In this document: piece by piece, positions 48,904-58,007 of the stretch | Position numbering within the stretch: the stretch's first letter is position 1 | Layout of the letters: every line of letters starts with the position of its first letter | From: JAOPZW01 sp963789015 | GTDB taxonomy: Bacteria; Actinomycetota; Thermoleophilia; Solirubrobacterales; Solirubrobacteraceae | Assembly: GCA_963789015.1 (NCBI GenBank) | Contig: CAWBIU010000002.1 | Coordinates: forward strand, 620,001 to 684,000 | Direction: 5' to 3' | Length of the DNA stretch: 64,000 nt | Position numbers and translations under genes: made by a program | The notes under the pieces: model-generated | Database searches by the model: none | What the model was told of the DNA's origin: nothing | What the model saw: the letters and a program-made list of their open reading frames with translations, nothing else

Positions 48904-50403
48904 GCCGCCACCTCCGCGGGAAGAAGGGCCTGGGCGAGTCGTGCCGCGGCGCTGCTCGAGCCGGCCAGACGGGCGCCCGCCTCGCGCAGCGTGCGCTCCT
49001 GGCGTTCGAGCCCTTGGGGGTCGGCCGCGGTGCCCACGACGAACGCGACCACGAACGGGGCGTCGTCGCGCGCGGTGATGTCGGCGATCACGGGCGCGAG
49101 GTCGCCGGCGGGATCCTCGGCGGCGAGGTGGCCGAGCACGACGTCGAGGACGATCACGGCGGTGCGCGGGTCCTCGCCCGCGGCCCGCAGCATGTCGAGC
49201 CGCACGGCGGGGTCGATCATCGGATGCGGGCGCCCGACGGTGAAGCGGTCGTCGCCGAGATCGAGGATGAGGTGCGCGTCGGGCAGCTCGGCGGCGCGGC
49301 CCGGCGGCGGGCGCCCGGGCTTCGTCGCTGATCGTTCCGAGGCGGGGCGCGAGCAGCACCTCGGCCTCATAGGCGAACGTGCCGCCGGCGTAGAGGCCGC
49401 GCAGCAGGCGGCGCTCGCCGCGGGGCGCGGCGGTCGGGACGTCGCCGTCCGGCTCGGTCGACGGCGACTCGCCGGTCGCGGCGTGGACGAGCAGACGCGC
49501 GGCCTCCTCGAGGGTCGGCGCCACGGTCACGCCGTCGGGCGCTCCGTCGGGGTCGGCGCCGATGAACGCGGCCACGACGGGCTTGCCGCTCGTCGCGGCG
49601 CGCGCGAGCACCCGTTCGGCGACGTCGGGATCGGGCGGCTTGGAGACGAGCCCGAGCACCCGCGTGGCGGGATCGTCGGCGAGCGCGTCGAGTGCGTCGA
49701 GCATCGAGACGGCGCCGACCGTGGCACCGAGGTCGTGGCTGCCGACGCCGATCGCCTGGCTCACGCCGGCGCCCCAGCCGTCGATGAGACTCGAGACCTG
49801 CTGCAGCCCGGTGCCCGAGGCGCCGATGAGGCCGATGTCGCCGCGGCGGACCTCGTTGGCGAAGCCGAGCGGCACGCCGCCGATGATCGCCGTCCCGCAG
49901 TCGGGACCCATGACGAGCAACCCGCGCTCGTGCGCCTCGCGCTTGAGCGCGACCTCCTGCTCGAGCGGCACGTTGTCGCTGAACACGAACGCGCTCATGC
50001 CGAGCCGCAGCGCCTTGCGTGCCTCCGCCGCGGCGTACCGGCCGGGGGTCGAGATGACCGCCAGCCCGGCGTCGACCTCCGCGAGCGCACGCGGGCGGAG
50101 CGGCTCGCCGTCCGTGGTCGGCGGCGGCGCGGCGCGCTGGTTCAGCGCCTCGTCGGCGGCGGCGAAGGCGTCGTCGACACTCGACTCGTCGGCATCGACG
50201 GCGACGAGGAGGTCGTTGGCGCCCGCTGCGGCGGCCTCGTCGGCGAGCAGGCCGGCGGCGCCGAGCACGTCCTTGTTGGAGGCGGTCGCCATGACGAGGC
50301 TCGCGCTGCGCACGCCCGGGAGCGCCCCGAGCTCGGCGGCGACCCGCATGAGCACGACCGAGTCGAAGTAGGAGCCGGGGCGGACGAGGCAGCGAACGGG
50401 CAT
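48900..50403 (-). pseudogene. fdrA: FdrA-family (AllF-like) acyl-CoA-synthetase-type protein, with one surplus base
   Basis: The frame from ATG 50403 gives VRCLVRPGSYFDSVVLMRVA, MGPDCGTAIIGGVPLGFANE, IGLIGASGTGLQQVSSLIDG (succinyl-CoA-synthetase-like nucleotide domain) and GLYAGGTFAYEAEVLLAPRL, then runs into Arg-rich nonsense. The correct continuation, AELPDAHLILDLGDDRFTVG then RPHPMIDPAVRLDM, is in the next frame down to 48900. The span of 1504 bases is one more than a multiple of three. Deleting one base within 49298-49304 (CGCGGCCC) joins the two halves. FdrA is a component of oxamic transcarbamylase. Either a true frameshift mutation or a sequencing error. Confidence 0.8.
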
Positions 50404-50454
50404 GTCGGCACTGTAGGACTGGGCCGCTCGGGGTTCATGGGCACGAGCTGCCAA
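50404..50454 (-). promoter_or_regulatory. Promoter/operator module of fdrA (leaderless start)
   Basis: Read on the minus strand: TTGGCA (complement of TGCCAA 50449-50454), then CCCATGAAC with -35-like ATGAAC (50433-50438), a 17-base spacer, -10 TACAGT (50410-50415), and 6 bases to the ATG at 50403. No ribosome-binding site is present, so the message is probably leaderless. The same elements at the same distances lie upstream of the carbamate kinase gene (56354-56404). A second TGCCAA at 50482-50487 lies 33 bases away, three helical turns. Confidence 0.65.
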
Positions 50455-50563
50455 GACAGGCGCGCTGGATCCGGCACCGTCTGCCAATGACACGGGGAAC
50501 CGGTCGCGCCATGCTGCTCGAGCGTCGCCGTTGGCCCATCCCACGGCGACCGAGGGGAGACAC

Positions 50564-51826
50564 ATGGATCTGCTGATCACGAACGCCCGCGTCTGGGACG
50601 ACCGGCCGCCGGTCGACATCGCCATCGAGGGCGAGCGCATCGCCGCGATCGCGCCCGGCATCGACGCCGAGGCGGGCCGCACGATCGACGCGGGCGGCCG
50701 CGCCGTGCTGCCCGGCTTCGTCGAGCCGCACATGCACCTCGACAAGGCACTGATCTATCGCCGCCAGCCCGCTCGCGACGGCACGCTCGCGGAGGCGATC
50801 CGCCTCACCGCGGAGCTCAAGGCCGAGCAGGACCGCGACGACGTCCTCGCGCGTTCGCGCGCCGTGCTCGACATGGCCGTCGCCCACGGGACGATCGCGG
50901 TCCGCGCCCACCCGGACGTCGACCCGATCCAGGGCCTGCTCGGCGTCGAGACCGCGCTCACCGTCCGCGACGAGTACCGCGAGCTGCTCGATCTCGACGT
51001 CGTCGCCTTCCCGCAGGAGGGCATCGTCAAGGCGCCGGGCACCCTGGAGCTCATGGAGGAGGCGCTGCGGCTGGGGGCCAACGTCGTCGGCGGCTGTCCC
51101 TACAACGAGCGCACGTGGGACGACACCAAGCGCCACATCGACCTCGTCTTCGAGCTCGCCCGGGGCTTCGACGTGCCGGTCGACATGCACGCCGACTTCG
51201 CCGACGACGCCGCCGACGAGCGCTACGCCGCCGCCGGCTACATCGCCGAGAAGGCGATCGAGCACGGCTGGCAGGGCCGCGTGTCGCTCGGCCACGTGAC
51301 CAGCCTCGGGTCCCTGACCCGGGAGGAGGCCGCGCCGGTGATCGAGCGCCTGCGCGAGGCCGACGTGAGCATCGTCACGCTGCCCGCGACCGACCTGTAC
51401 CTCGGTGGCCGCGGCGACGAGCGCAACCAGCGGCGCGGCCTGACCCCGGTCCACCTGCTGCGCGACTCGGGCGTGAACGTGGCGTTCTCGTCCAACAACG
51501 TGCGCAACGCGTTCACGCCGTTCGGCAAGGCCGACATGCTGCAGATCGGCAACCTGCTCGCGCACGCGGCCCAGTTCGGGACCCCCCACAGCCAGTCCGA
51601 GGTCCTGCGCATGGCGACGTACGACGCGGCGCGCTCGATCGGCCTGCAGGACTACGGGCTCGCGGAGGGACGGCGGGCCGACCTCGTCGTCTGCGACAGC
51701 CCGTTGGTGGCGGATGTCCTCGCCGACATCCCGCCGCGCCTGTGGGTCGTCCGCAACGGCCGCGTCACCGTCGAGACCCGTCACGAGACCGTCATCCACC
51801 GGACCGCACCGGTCCCCCGAGCCTAG
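50564..51826 (+). CDS. Amidohydrolase, cytosine-deaminase-like subfamily
   Basis: 420 aa. PGFVEPHMHLDKALIYRRQP is the metal-binding HxHLDKA motif. VDMHADFADDAADER, VSLGHVTSLGSLT and the late block VAFSSNNVRNAFTPFGKADM follow. In cytosine deaminase the last block carries the catalytic Asp in xxDN; here it is S-S-N-N, a change shared by some amidohydrolase subgroups. The substrate is probably a cyclic amide, ureide or pyrimidine-type compound given the neighbouring NCS1 permease and amidase. GAGGGGAG precedes the ATG. First gene of the plus-strand transport/hydrolysis operon. Confidence 0.8.
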   Translation: MDLLITNARVWDDRPPVDIAIEGERIAAIAPGIDAEAGRTIDAGGRAVLPGFVEPHMHLDKALIYRRQPARDGTLAEAIRLTAELKAEQDRDDVLARSRAVLDMAVAHGTIAVRAHPDVDPIQGLLGVETALTVRDEYRELLDLDVVAFPQEGIVKAPGTLELMEEALRLGANVVGGCPYNERTWDDTKRHIDLVFELARGFDVPVDMHADFADDAADERYAAAGYIAEKAIEHGWQGRVSLGHVTSLGSLTREEAAPVIERLREADVSIVTLPATDLYLGGRGDERNQRRGLTPVHLLRDSGVNVAFSSNNVRNAFTPFGKADMLQIGNLLAHAAQFGTPHSQSEVLRMATYDAARSIGLQDYGLAEGRRADLVVCDSPLVADVLADIPPRLWVVRNGRVTVETRHETVIHRTAPVPRA

Positions 51827-51837
51827 GAGGGCACGCC

Positions 51838-52431
51838 GTGGCCTCAGACATCACCAACCCGCGCTACGGGCGCGACGAGGGCACCCCCGAGGCGGGGCCG
51901 GCCCCGGCCGAACGCCGCCGGAGCTGGCTGAACCTCCCGACCGAGCTCTCCGCCTCGCTGCTCGCGATCACGACCGTCCCGATCTCGAACGGGTCGCCGC
52001 ACTTCCCGCCGTGGGCCGTCTTCATCAGCTGGGCGGGGACGTTCGCCGCCGGAGGCCCGAAGCGCGACGTGATCCGCAAGATCCTGCCCGTCCAGGTCCT
52101 CGGCTCGTTCACAGCGATGCTGATCGTGTTGGGGTTCACCGAAGCCTCGCACCACTGGACCGGGACCTCGTTCACGATCGCGCAGATGGTGATCCTCGGC
52201 GTGCTGAACTCGTTGATGATCCTCGTCGGGCGCCTCGTGCCCGCGCTCAGCTTCGTGCCGGGCATGTTCTTCGGCTTCGCGTCGTACTTCGCGACCTACT
52301 TCGGCGGCTTCGGGCTGCACCCGCAGGACGCCTTCGCGTCGCTGTGGGCGGCCGTCGCGATGAACGCCCTCGGCGTCCTGTACGCCTGGCTGCAGCCACA
52401 GCTCACCCGCCCGGCCGACCAGCACCACTAG
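51838..52431 (+). CDS. DUF1097-type integral membrane protein
   Basis: 197 aa from GTG 51838 with AGGAGGG upstream. After a ~40-residue soluble N-terminus about five membrane helices follow (SASLLAITTVPISNGSPHFP, GSFTAMLIVLGFTEAS, ILGVLNSLMILVGRLVPALS, FVPGMFFGFASYFATYFGGF). DUF1097 proteins occur with transporters of nitrogenous compounds, but no function is proven. It lies between the amidohydrolase and NCS1 permease genes. Confidence 0.75.
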   Translation: MASDITNPRYGRDEGTPEAGPAPAERRRSWLNLPTELSASLLAITTVPISNGSPHFPPWAVFISWAGTFAAGGPKRDVIRKILPVQVLGSFTAMLIVLGFTEASHHWTGTSFTIAQMVILGVLNSLMILVGRLVPALSFVPGMFFGFASYFATYFGGFGLHPQDAFASLWAAVAMNALGVLYAWLQPQLTRPADQHH

Positions 52432-52462
52432 CGGCCGCAACCCACCGATCAGTCGTCCCATC

Positions 52463-52501
52463 CGTCGTCGGCCGGCCCGCTGGGCCGGCCCGGCGACGAC
52501 G
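52463..52501 (+). terminator. Hairpin between the DUF1097 and NCS1 genes
   Basis: GGCCGGCCC (52470-52478) pairs with GGGCCGGCC (52482-52490), extended after a small bulge by CGTCGTC/GACGACG (52463-52469 and 52495-52501). No T-run. In the middle of an operon it may attenuate transcription of the permease or protect the upstream message. Confidence 0.55.
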
Positions 52502-52533
52502 TGCCCATGCCCAGCGCCAGAGGAGAGCGCCCC

Positions 52534-53907
52534 ATGAGTGTGTCCAGTCCCGCCGCCGACGCGGCCATGTCGAGATCCGACGCCGACCGCGTCGGCGGGA
52601 TCGAGCTCGAGTCGGAGTTCGAGCAGACCGCCGTCCCCGCCAGCCACCGCAAGCGCCTCTCCGAGGTCGCAGCCGTGTGGTTCGGGTTCCCGATGATCCT
52701 CACGAACGCGGTCCCGGGCGGTGTCGTCGTCGCGCTGCTCGGCTTCTGGCGCGGCGTCGCCGCGATCACGGTCGCCAACCTCGTGATGCTCGTCTACGTC
52801 GGGCTGCTGAGCCACCGCGCCGGCAGCACCGGCCGCAGCTTCGCGCTGCAGGCCACGCAGACGTTCGGGCGCGTCGGGTACATCGTCGCGTCCGGCTTCC
52901 TGGCGACGATCGTCGTCGGGTGGTTCGCGTTCAACACCGGCGCGACCGGCGCCACGATCAACGCCTCGTTCGGCTGGAGCCAGCCGCTCGTCATCGTCGG
53001 CGCGGGCGCGCTGTTCATCGCGATCACGTTCGTCGGCATCCGCGCGCTGTCGGTGCTCGGCGCGATCGCCGCGCCGCTGTTCGTGATCGTCGCCGGCATC
53101 GCGCTCGCGCTGGTGGCCAAGGACCACGACCTCGGCGCGATCTTCAGCTACGGCGGGGTCGGCGGCGCAGCGGCGGGGTCGCTGAGCTTCGGCGCCGCGG
53201 TCTCGCTCATCATGGCCACGTTCGCCGACTCGGGGACGATGACGGCCGACTTCACGCGCTGGTCGCGCAACGGCCGTGAGGCCGTGCTCGCCGCGTTCAC
53301 CGCGTTTCCCGTCGCGAGCATGGTCGCCCAGCTCACGGGTGGCGTCGTCGTCGCGGCGGGCGCGATCGCGGCGCCTGCGAGTGACGGCGGGAACTTCCTG
53401 CCCCTCGTCGCCGACGGCGCCGGTCCGCTGCTGAGCGCGCTCGCGATCGTCTTCGTGTTCGTCAACCTCGGCTCCGTCTGCTCGCATTGCCTGTACAACG
53501 GGGCGGTGAGCTGGAGCCACATCGTCGGCGGCCGCATGCGCGTCCTGACGCTGCTCCTCGGCCTGGCTGGTGTGGGCATCGCGCTCGCCGGGGTGTGGAG
53601 CCACTTCCTGAGCTGGCTCGTGATCCTGAGCGTGTTCGTGCCCCCGATCGGCGCCGTCCTGATCGCCGACCAGGTGCTGCTCCGTGGCGCCGCCGAGACG
53701 CGCGTCGTGGGCGTGGTGCGACCGACCGCCTTCGCCGCCTGGGCGATCGGCGCGCTCTGCGCCGGCCTCGTGCACTACGAGGCGCCGCAGTGGTCGGACG
53801 CCGTCGTCGGCCTCGTGACCGGCGCCGTCGCCTACCTGGCGATCGAGGCGGTCGCCGCGCGCAGCCGCGTCGCCGCCACCGTCCCCGAACCGGTCCCGGC
53901 GGAGTGA
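52534..53907 (+). CDS. NCS1-family purine/cytosine-type permease (CodB-like)
   Basis: 457 aa with about 12 membrane helices. The N-terminus (ESEFEQTAVPASHRKRLSEV, then AAVWFGFPMILTNAVPGGVV) and central FADSGTMTADFTRWSRNGRE are typical of CodB/NCS1 symporters for nucleobases, hydantoins or allantoin. ATG 52534 follows AGAGGAGAG; an ATG 27 bases earlier lacks a ribosome site. Flanked by amidohydrolase and amidase genes, it probably imports their substrate. Confidence 0.85.
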   Translation: MSVSSPAADAAMSRSDADRVGGIELESEFEQTAVPASHRKRLSEVAAVWFGFPMILTNAVPGGVVVALLGFWRGVAAITVANLVMLVYVGLLSHRAGSTGRSFALQATQTFGRVGYIVASGFLATIVVGWFAFNTGATGATINASFGWSQPLVIVGAGALFIAITFVGIRALSVLGAIAAPLFVIVAGIALALVAKDHDLGAIFSYGGVGGAAAGSLSFGAAVSLIMATFADSGTMTADFTRWSRNGREAVLAAFTAFPVASMVAQLTGGVVVAAGAIAAPASDGGNFLPLVADGAGPLLSALAIVFVFVNLGSVCSHCLYNGAVSWSHIVGGRMRVLTLLLGLAGVGIALAGVWSHFLSWLVILSVFVPPIGAVLIADQVLLRGAAETRVVGVVRPTAFAAWAIGALCAGLVHYEAPQWSDAVVGLVTGAVAYLAIEAVAARSRVAATVPEPVPAE

Positions 53908-55350
53908 CCGAGGATCTCTGCGCGACTACCGGCGGTCGACCTCGCGGCGGCGGTGCGCCGCCGCGAGCTCTCACCGGTCGAGGTGGTCGAGGCGGTCCAT
54001 CGCCGGATGGATCGCCTCGAGCCGCGTCTGCACGCGTTCTGCCATCGCGCCGACGACCATGCGCTCGAGGCCGCCCGCGCGTTGGAGCGCGACCTCGCCG
54101 GCGGCGCGCCGGGCGGGCCGCTGTGTGGCGTGCCGCTCGGGATCAAGGACCTCGTCTCGGTCGCGGGGATGCCGATGCCGGGCGGCTCGCCCGCCTACCG
54201 CGACTTCGTCCCCGACGAGGACGACATCGTCGTCGAGCGCCTGCGCGACGCGGGCGCGATCGTGCTCGGCAAGACCGCCGTGACCGAGTTCGGCTACAGC
54301 GGCGCGAGCCACAGCCCGGTGTCCGAGACGGTGCGCAACCCGTGGAACCCCGACCTGACCTCGGGAGGGTCCAGCGCCGGCTCGGGGGCGGCCGTCGCCG
54401 CCGGCATGGGCCCGGTGGCGATCGCGGCCGACGGAGGCGGCTCGATCCGGATCCCGGCGTCGTTCTGCGGGCTGTTCGGGATCAAGCCGTCGATGGGCCG
54501 CGTGCCCATGTACCCGAGCTGCCGCGACGAGCGCCTCCCCGGAATCGCAAGCTGGGAGGGGCTCGAGCACGTCGGCCCGGTCAGCCGGACGGTCGCCGAC
54601 TCGGCCCTCGTCCTGTCGGTCATCGCCGGGCCCGACGACCGCGACCGGCACTCGATCCCGGCCGGAGACGTCGACTGGCGGGCGGCCGCGGAGGGCGCCG
54701 CGGATGGCGGCCTGCGCGGCCTGCGCGTCGCCTTCAGCCCCGACCTCGGCTACGTCGCGGTGGACCCCGAGGTGCAGCGGGTCGTCCGCGAGGCGGTCGG
54801 CGCGTTCGAGGAGCTCGGCTGCGAGGTCGAGCAGGCCGATCCCGGCTTTGCCGACCCCGGCGCCGCGTTCCTCGCGCTCATCGCCCTCGAGACCGATCTG
54901 CGCGGGATGCGCGAGCTCGTCGCCCGCCACGGCGCGGAGATGTCGCCGCACCTCGTCGACCTCGTCACGCGCGAATGGCGCGCCGAGGACTTCACCGACG
55001 CGATCACCGTGCGCAAGGCGGTGCAGAACACGATGTGGCGGTTCATGCGCCGTTACGACCTGCTGCTCACGCCGACGCTGACCGTTCCGCCCTTCCCGGT
55101 CCACATGCAGGGGCCGGAGAGGGTGGACGGGCGCTACGTGCGCGACACCGCCTGGCTCTCGTTCACCGCTCCGTTCAACCTCACCGGCCAGCCGGCCGCG
55201 ACGGTGCCGGCCGGTTTCACGGACGACGGCCTTCCCGTCGGGCTGCAGATCGCCGCGCGCCACCTCGACGACGGGCTCGTCCTCCGCGCGGCGGCCGCCT
55301 TCGAGGCCGCGCGCCCGTGGGCGCAGCGCCGTCCGCCGATGGCGGCGTAA
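53904..55350 (+). CDS. Amidase signature-family protein, with a probable surplus base near the start
   Basis: Catalytic Lys is in VPLGIKDLVSVAG. The Ser-rich signature is TSGGSSAGSGAAVAAGMGPV, with ADGGGSIRIPASFCGLFGIK; so the Ser-cisSer-Lys triad is complete. C-terminal FNLTGQPAATVPAGFTDDGL is also typical. The longest clean frame starts at GTG 53953, but this drops the conserved LPAVDLAAAVRRRELSPVEV start. GTG 53904 overlaps the NCS1 stop (GTGA), as in other genes here, and would give VTEDLARLPAVDLAAAV if the T at 53919 were absent. It hydrolyses an amide, perhaps the product of the amidohydrolase. Confidence 0.8.
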
Positions 55351-55378
55351 CGGCGCGCCGGCACGCACGCGACCGCGG

Positions 55379-56353
55379 TTACGCGGTGCGCGCGGCGGCC
55401 ACGACGCGCGTGCCGGTGCCGCCGTCGAGCGCGTCGGCCAGGCGGTCGGGGCTGGTGATGAGCACCTCGTCGCCGCCGGCCTCGATGAACCGCAGCGCCG
55501 CCTGCATCTTCGGGCCCATGCTGCCGGCCGGGAACTGCCCGTCGGCCAGGTGGTGCCGCACCTCCTCGGCGTCGACCACGTCGAGCGCGCGCTCGTCGGG
55601 GCGGCCGAAGTTCACGGCCACGCGGTCGACCCCGGTGGTGATGCACAGCATGTCGGCGCCGACGGCGATGGCCAGCAGCGCCGAGGCGAAGTCCTTGTCG
55701 ATCACCGCCTCGACGCCGCGCAGGCGGCCGTCGGCCTCCTCGACCACGGGGATCCCGCCGCCGCCGGCGGCCACGACGAGGAAGCCCGCGCCGACGAGCG
55801 TGTCGATCGCGTTGTGTTCGAGGATCCGCACGGGCTGCGGGGAGGCGACGAGCCGCCGCCAGCCGCGGCCGGAGTCCTCGGCCACCACCCAGCCGTTGTC
55901 CTCCGCGAGCTGTCGGGCGACGGGTTCTTCGTAGAAGCTCCCGATCGGCTTGGTCGGTGTCATGAACGCGGGGTCGTCGGCGTCGACGACGGTGTGGGTG
56001 AGCATCGCGACGACGCTCTGGGACAGCCCGGCCGCGCGGAGCTCGCCCTGAAGCGTCGCGCCCAGGATGTAGCCGATGCTTCCCTGCGAGTCGGCGACGG
56101 CCATGTCGAGCGCGAGCTGCGGCAGCGCTGGGTCGATGTCGGCGACGAGGTCCGAGCGACGCATGATGAAGCCGACCTGCGGGCCGTTGCCGTGCGTCAG
56201 GATGATCCGCCATCCCTCGGCGACGAGCCGGCACAGCTCGGGCGCGAGCCGTCGCGCGGCGTCGAACTGCTCGGCGATCGTCGCGGGGCCGTCGCCTTCC
56301 AGGAGGGCGTTGCCCCCGACGGCGATGACAGCGGTGCGGGCGGTGGTCTCCAT
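55379..56353 (-). CDS. Carbamate kinase (AllK/ArcC-like)
   Basis: 324 aa: TAVIAVGGNALLEGDGPATI, IILTHGNGPQVGFIMRRSD, TPTKPIGSFYEEPVARQLAE, ASPQPVRILEHNAIDTLVG, GGGGIPVVEEADG and PAGSMGPKMQAALRFIEAGG are the standard blocks. It makes ATP from carbamoyl phosphate, the other product of oxamic transcarbamylase. It is in a different transcription unit from fdrA but has a nearly identical promoter module. Divergent from the pucR-type gene. Confidence 0.95.
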   Translation of the reverse strand: METTARTAVIAVGGNALLEGDGPATIAEQFDAARRLAPELCRLVAEGWRIILTHGNGPQVGFIMRRSDLVADIDPALPQLALDMAVADSQGSIGYILGATLQGELRAAGLSQSVVAMLTHTVVDADDPAFMTPTKPIGSFYEEPVARQLAEDNGWVVAEDSGRGWRRLVASPQPVRILEHNAIDTLVGAGFLVVAAGGGGIPVVEEADGRLRGVEAVIDKDFASALLAIAVGADMLCITTGVDRVAVNFGRPDERALDVVDAEEVRHHLADGQFPAGSMGPKMQAALRFIEAGGDEVLITSPDRLADALDGGTGTRVVAAARTA

Positions 56354-56404
56354 CCCGCGACTGTAGGCAGTTGGAGGCGGCGGGTCATGGGCTGCTCTTG
56401 CCAG
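56354..56404 (-). promoter_or_regulatory. Promoter/operator module of the carbamate kinase gene (leaderless start)
   Basis: On the minus strand: TGGCAAG (56399-56404), CCCATGACC with -35 ATGACC (56383-56388), 17-base spacer, -10 TACAGT (56360-56365), 6 bases, ATG at 56353. All intervals match those upstream of fdrA. On the other side, TTGGCA (56421-56426) forms an inverted partner 22 bases away. The adjacent PucR protein is the obvious candidate to bind these sites. Confidence 0.65.
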
Positions 56405-56450
56405 AAAGAACGGTCCTGCGTTGGCACCCGGCGCTATGCTCGCGCGTGAC

Positions 56451-58007
56451 ATGTCGCACGAGGTCGATCCCCGGCGCGGGGACGCGGCGATCACCGTGCA
56501 GGACGCCCTGTCGCTTCCGTGCTTGCGCGGGGCGACGCTCGTCGCCGGCGCCCGCGGCGCGGCGCGGCGCATCCGGGGCGTCAACGTCATGGAGGACGCC
56601 GACATCGTGCGCTGGATGCGCGGCGGCGAGCTGCTCCTGACGACGGGCTACACGATGCGCGACGACCCGACCGCGCTCGCGCGGCTCGTCCCGGCGCTCG
56701 CCGAGCGGGAGCTGGCGGGCCTCGTGCTCAAGCTCGGCCTGTACGTCGAGGCGGTGCCGGAGGACGTGCTCGCAGTCGCCGACCGGCTCGGCTTTCCCCT
56801 CATCGGGCTGCCGCCGCAGATGATGTTCGACGAGATCCTCTCGCAGGTGCTCGGGTCGATCCTCGATCATCAGGCGGTCGCGCTCGAGCGCTCCAACGCG
56901 ATCCACATGCGGCTCACCCAGGTCGCCGTGGACGGTGGCTCGTTCAGCGAGCTCGCCGAGGCGGTGTCCGAGCTCGTGCGTCGCCCGGTCGCGATCCGCG
57001 ACGCCCAGGGCAATGACCTGGCCGCGACGGAGGGCATCCCGTCCGAGCCCGAGGCGCCGCACGTCGTGCGCCCGATCCGGGTGGGCGGCGCAGAGCATGG
57101 CGAGGTCGTCGTCTGGACCGGCGGCGTCGACGTCGTCGCTCACGAGCTGACGACGATGGAGCACGCGGCCACGGTCGCGGCGATGGCGCTCGCTCAGGAG
57201 CGCTCGGTCCTGCTCAGCGAGCAGCGCCATCGCACGCTGCTGCTGATGCAGCTGGTGTCGCGCCGTCCGGTGGACCGGGCCGAGATCGCGCGGTGGGCGA
57301 CGGCGATGGGCTGGGACATGGACCGGGCGCGGGCGGTCGTGCTGGTCGAGCTGTGCGAGGGCGATGGCGAGCGAGTCCGCGTCGCCGGCCAGCCGCTCGA
57401 GGACCGTCTCGTGCGCGCGGCGCTGGAGGCGGTTGCCTCGCGACCGATCGTCTGGGGCCTGCGCTCGGGGCTCGCGCTGCTGGTCGAACCGGGCACTGCG
57501 CTGGGCCGCATCACGCACGACATCCATGCGGCGCTGCGGCGGGCCGGGCCCGAGCTGCGGGTGATGGTCGCGGCGGGCGGCGTGGCCGACGACGTGGATG
57601 ACCTCGGGCGCAGCTACGAGGAGGCGGCGTCGACGCTGGCCCTCGGGCGCGAGCTCAGAGGCGACGACTTCGTCCTCGAGCACGAGGAGCTCGGGGTCTA
57701 TCGGCTTCTGTCGCGGCTGCCGTCAGAGGAGCTGCGCCGGCACCGTTCGGAGACACTCGGTCCGCTCCTCGACTACGACCGCGGCCACAACGGCTCCCTC
57801 CTGCACACCCTCGAGGTGTTCATGCGCTGCGAGGGCAACCGGGTACGAGCCGCCGAGGAGCTGTTCATCCACTACAACACGCTCCGCTACCGGCTCAACC
57901 AGATCGACGACCTCACCGGCGGACTCAGCGGTGACGCGACCGCGCGCCTGAACCTCGAGCTCGCGCTCTGCGCCCATCGCCTGGTCCAGGGACGCGAGGA
58001 GGCGTGA
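56451..58007 (+). CDS. PucR-family transcriptional regulator
   Basis: 518 aa. The N-terminal PucR domain (~10-140) includes ITVQDALSLPCLRGATLVAG, RIRGVNVMEDADIVRWMRGG and ELLLTTGYTMRDDPTALARL. A middle domain follows (~150-420). The C-terminal helix-turn-helix is VFMRCEGNRVRAAEELFIHY then NTLRYRLNQIDDLTG. PucR proteins activate purine/ureide catabolism genes. It is divergent from the carbamate kinase gene and close to the amidase operon. ATG 56451 is chosen over 56436 because TATGCT (56435-56440) looks like the -10 box, which would place the 5' end near the start codon. Confidence 0.88.
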   Translation: MSHEVDPRRGDAAITVQDALSLPCLRGATLVAGARGAARRIRGVNVMEDADIVRWMRGGELLLTTGYTMRDDPTALARLVPALAERELAGLVLKLGLYVEAVPEDVLAVADRLGFPLIGLPPQMMFDEILSQVLGSILDHQAVALERSNAIHMRLTQVAVDGGSFSELAEAVSELVRRPVAIRDAQGNDLAATEGIPSEPEAPHVVRPIRVGGAEHGEVVVWTGGVDVVAHELTTMEHAATVAAMALAQERSVLLSEQRHRTLLLMQLVSRRPVDRAEIARWATAMGWDMDRARAVVLVELCEGDGERVRVAGQPLEDRLVRAALEAVASRPIVWGLRSGLALLVEPGTALGRITHDIHAALRRAGPELRVMVAAGGVADDVDDLGRSYEEAASTLALGRELRGDDFVLEHEELGVYRLLSRLPSEELRRHRSETLGPLLDYDRGHNGSLLHTLEVFMRCEGNRVRAAEELFIHYNTLRYRLNQIDDLTGGLSGDATARLNLELALCAHRLVQGREEA

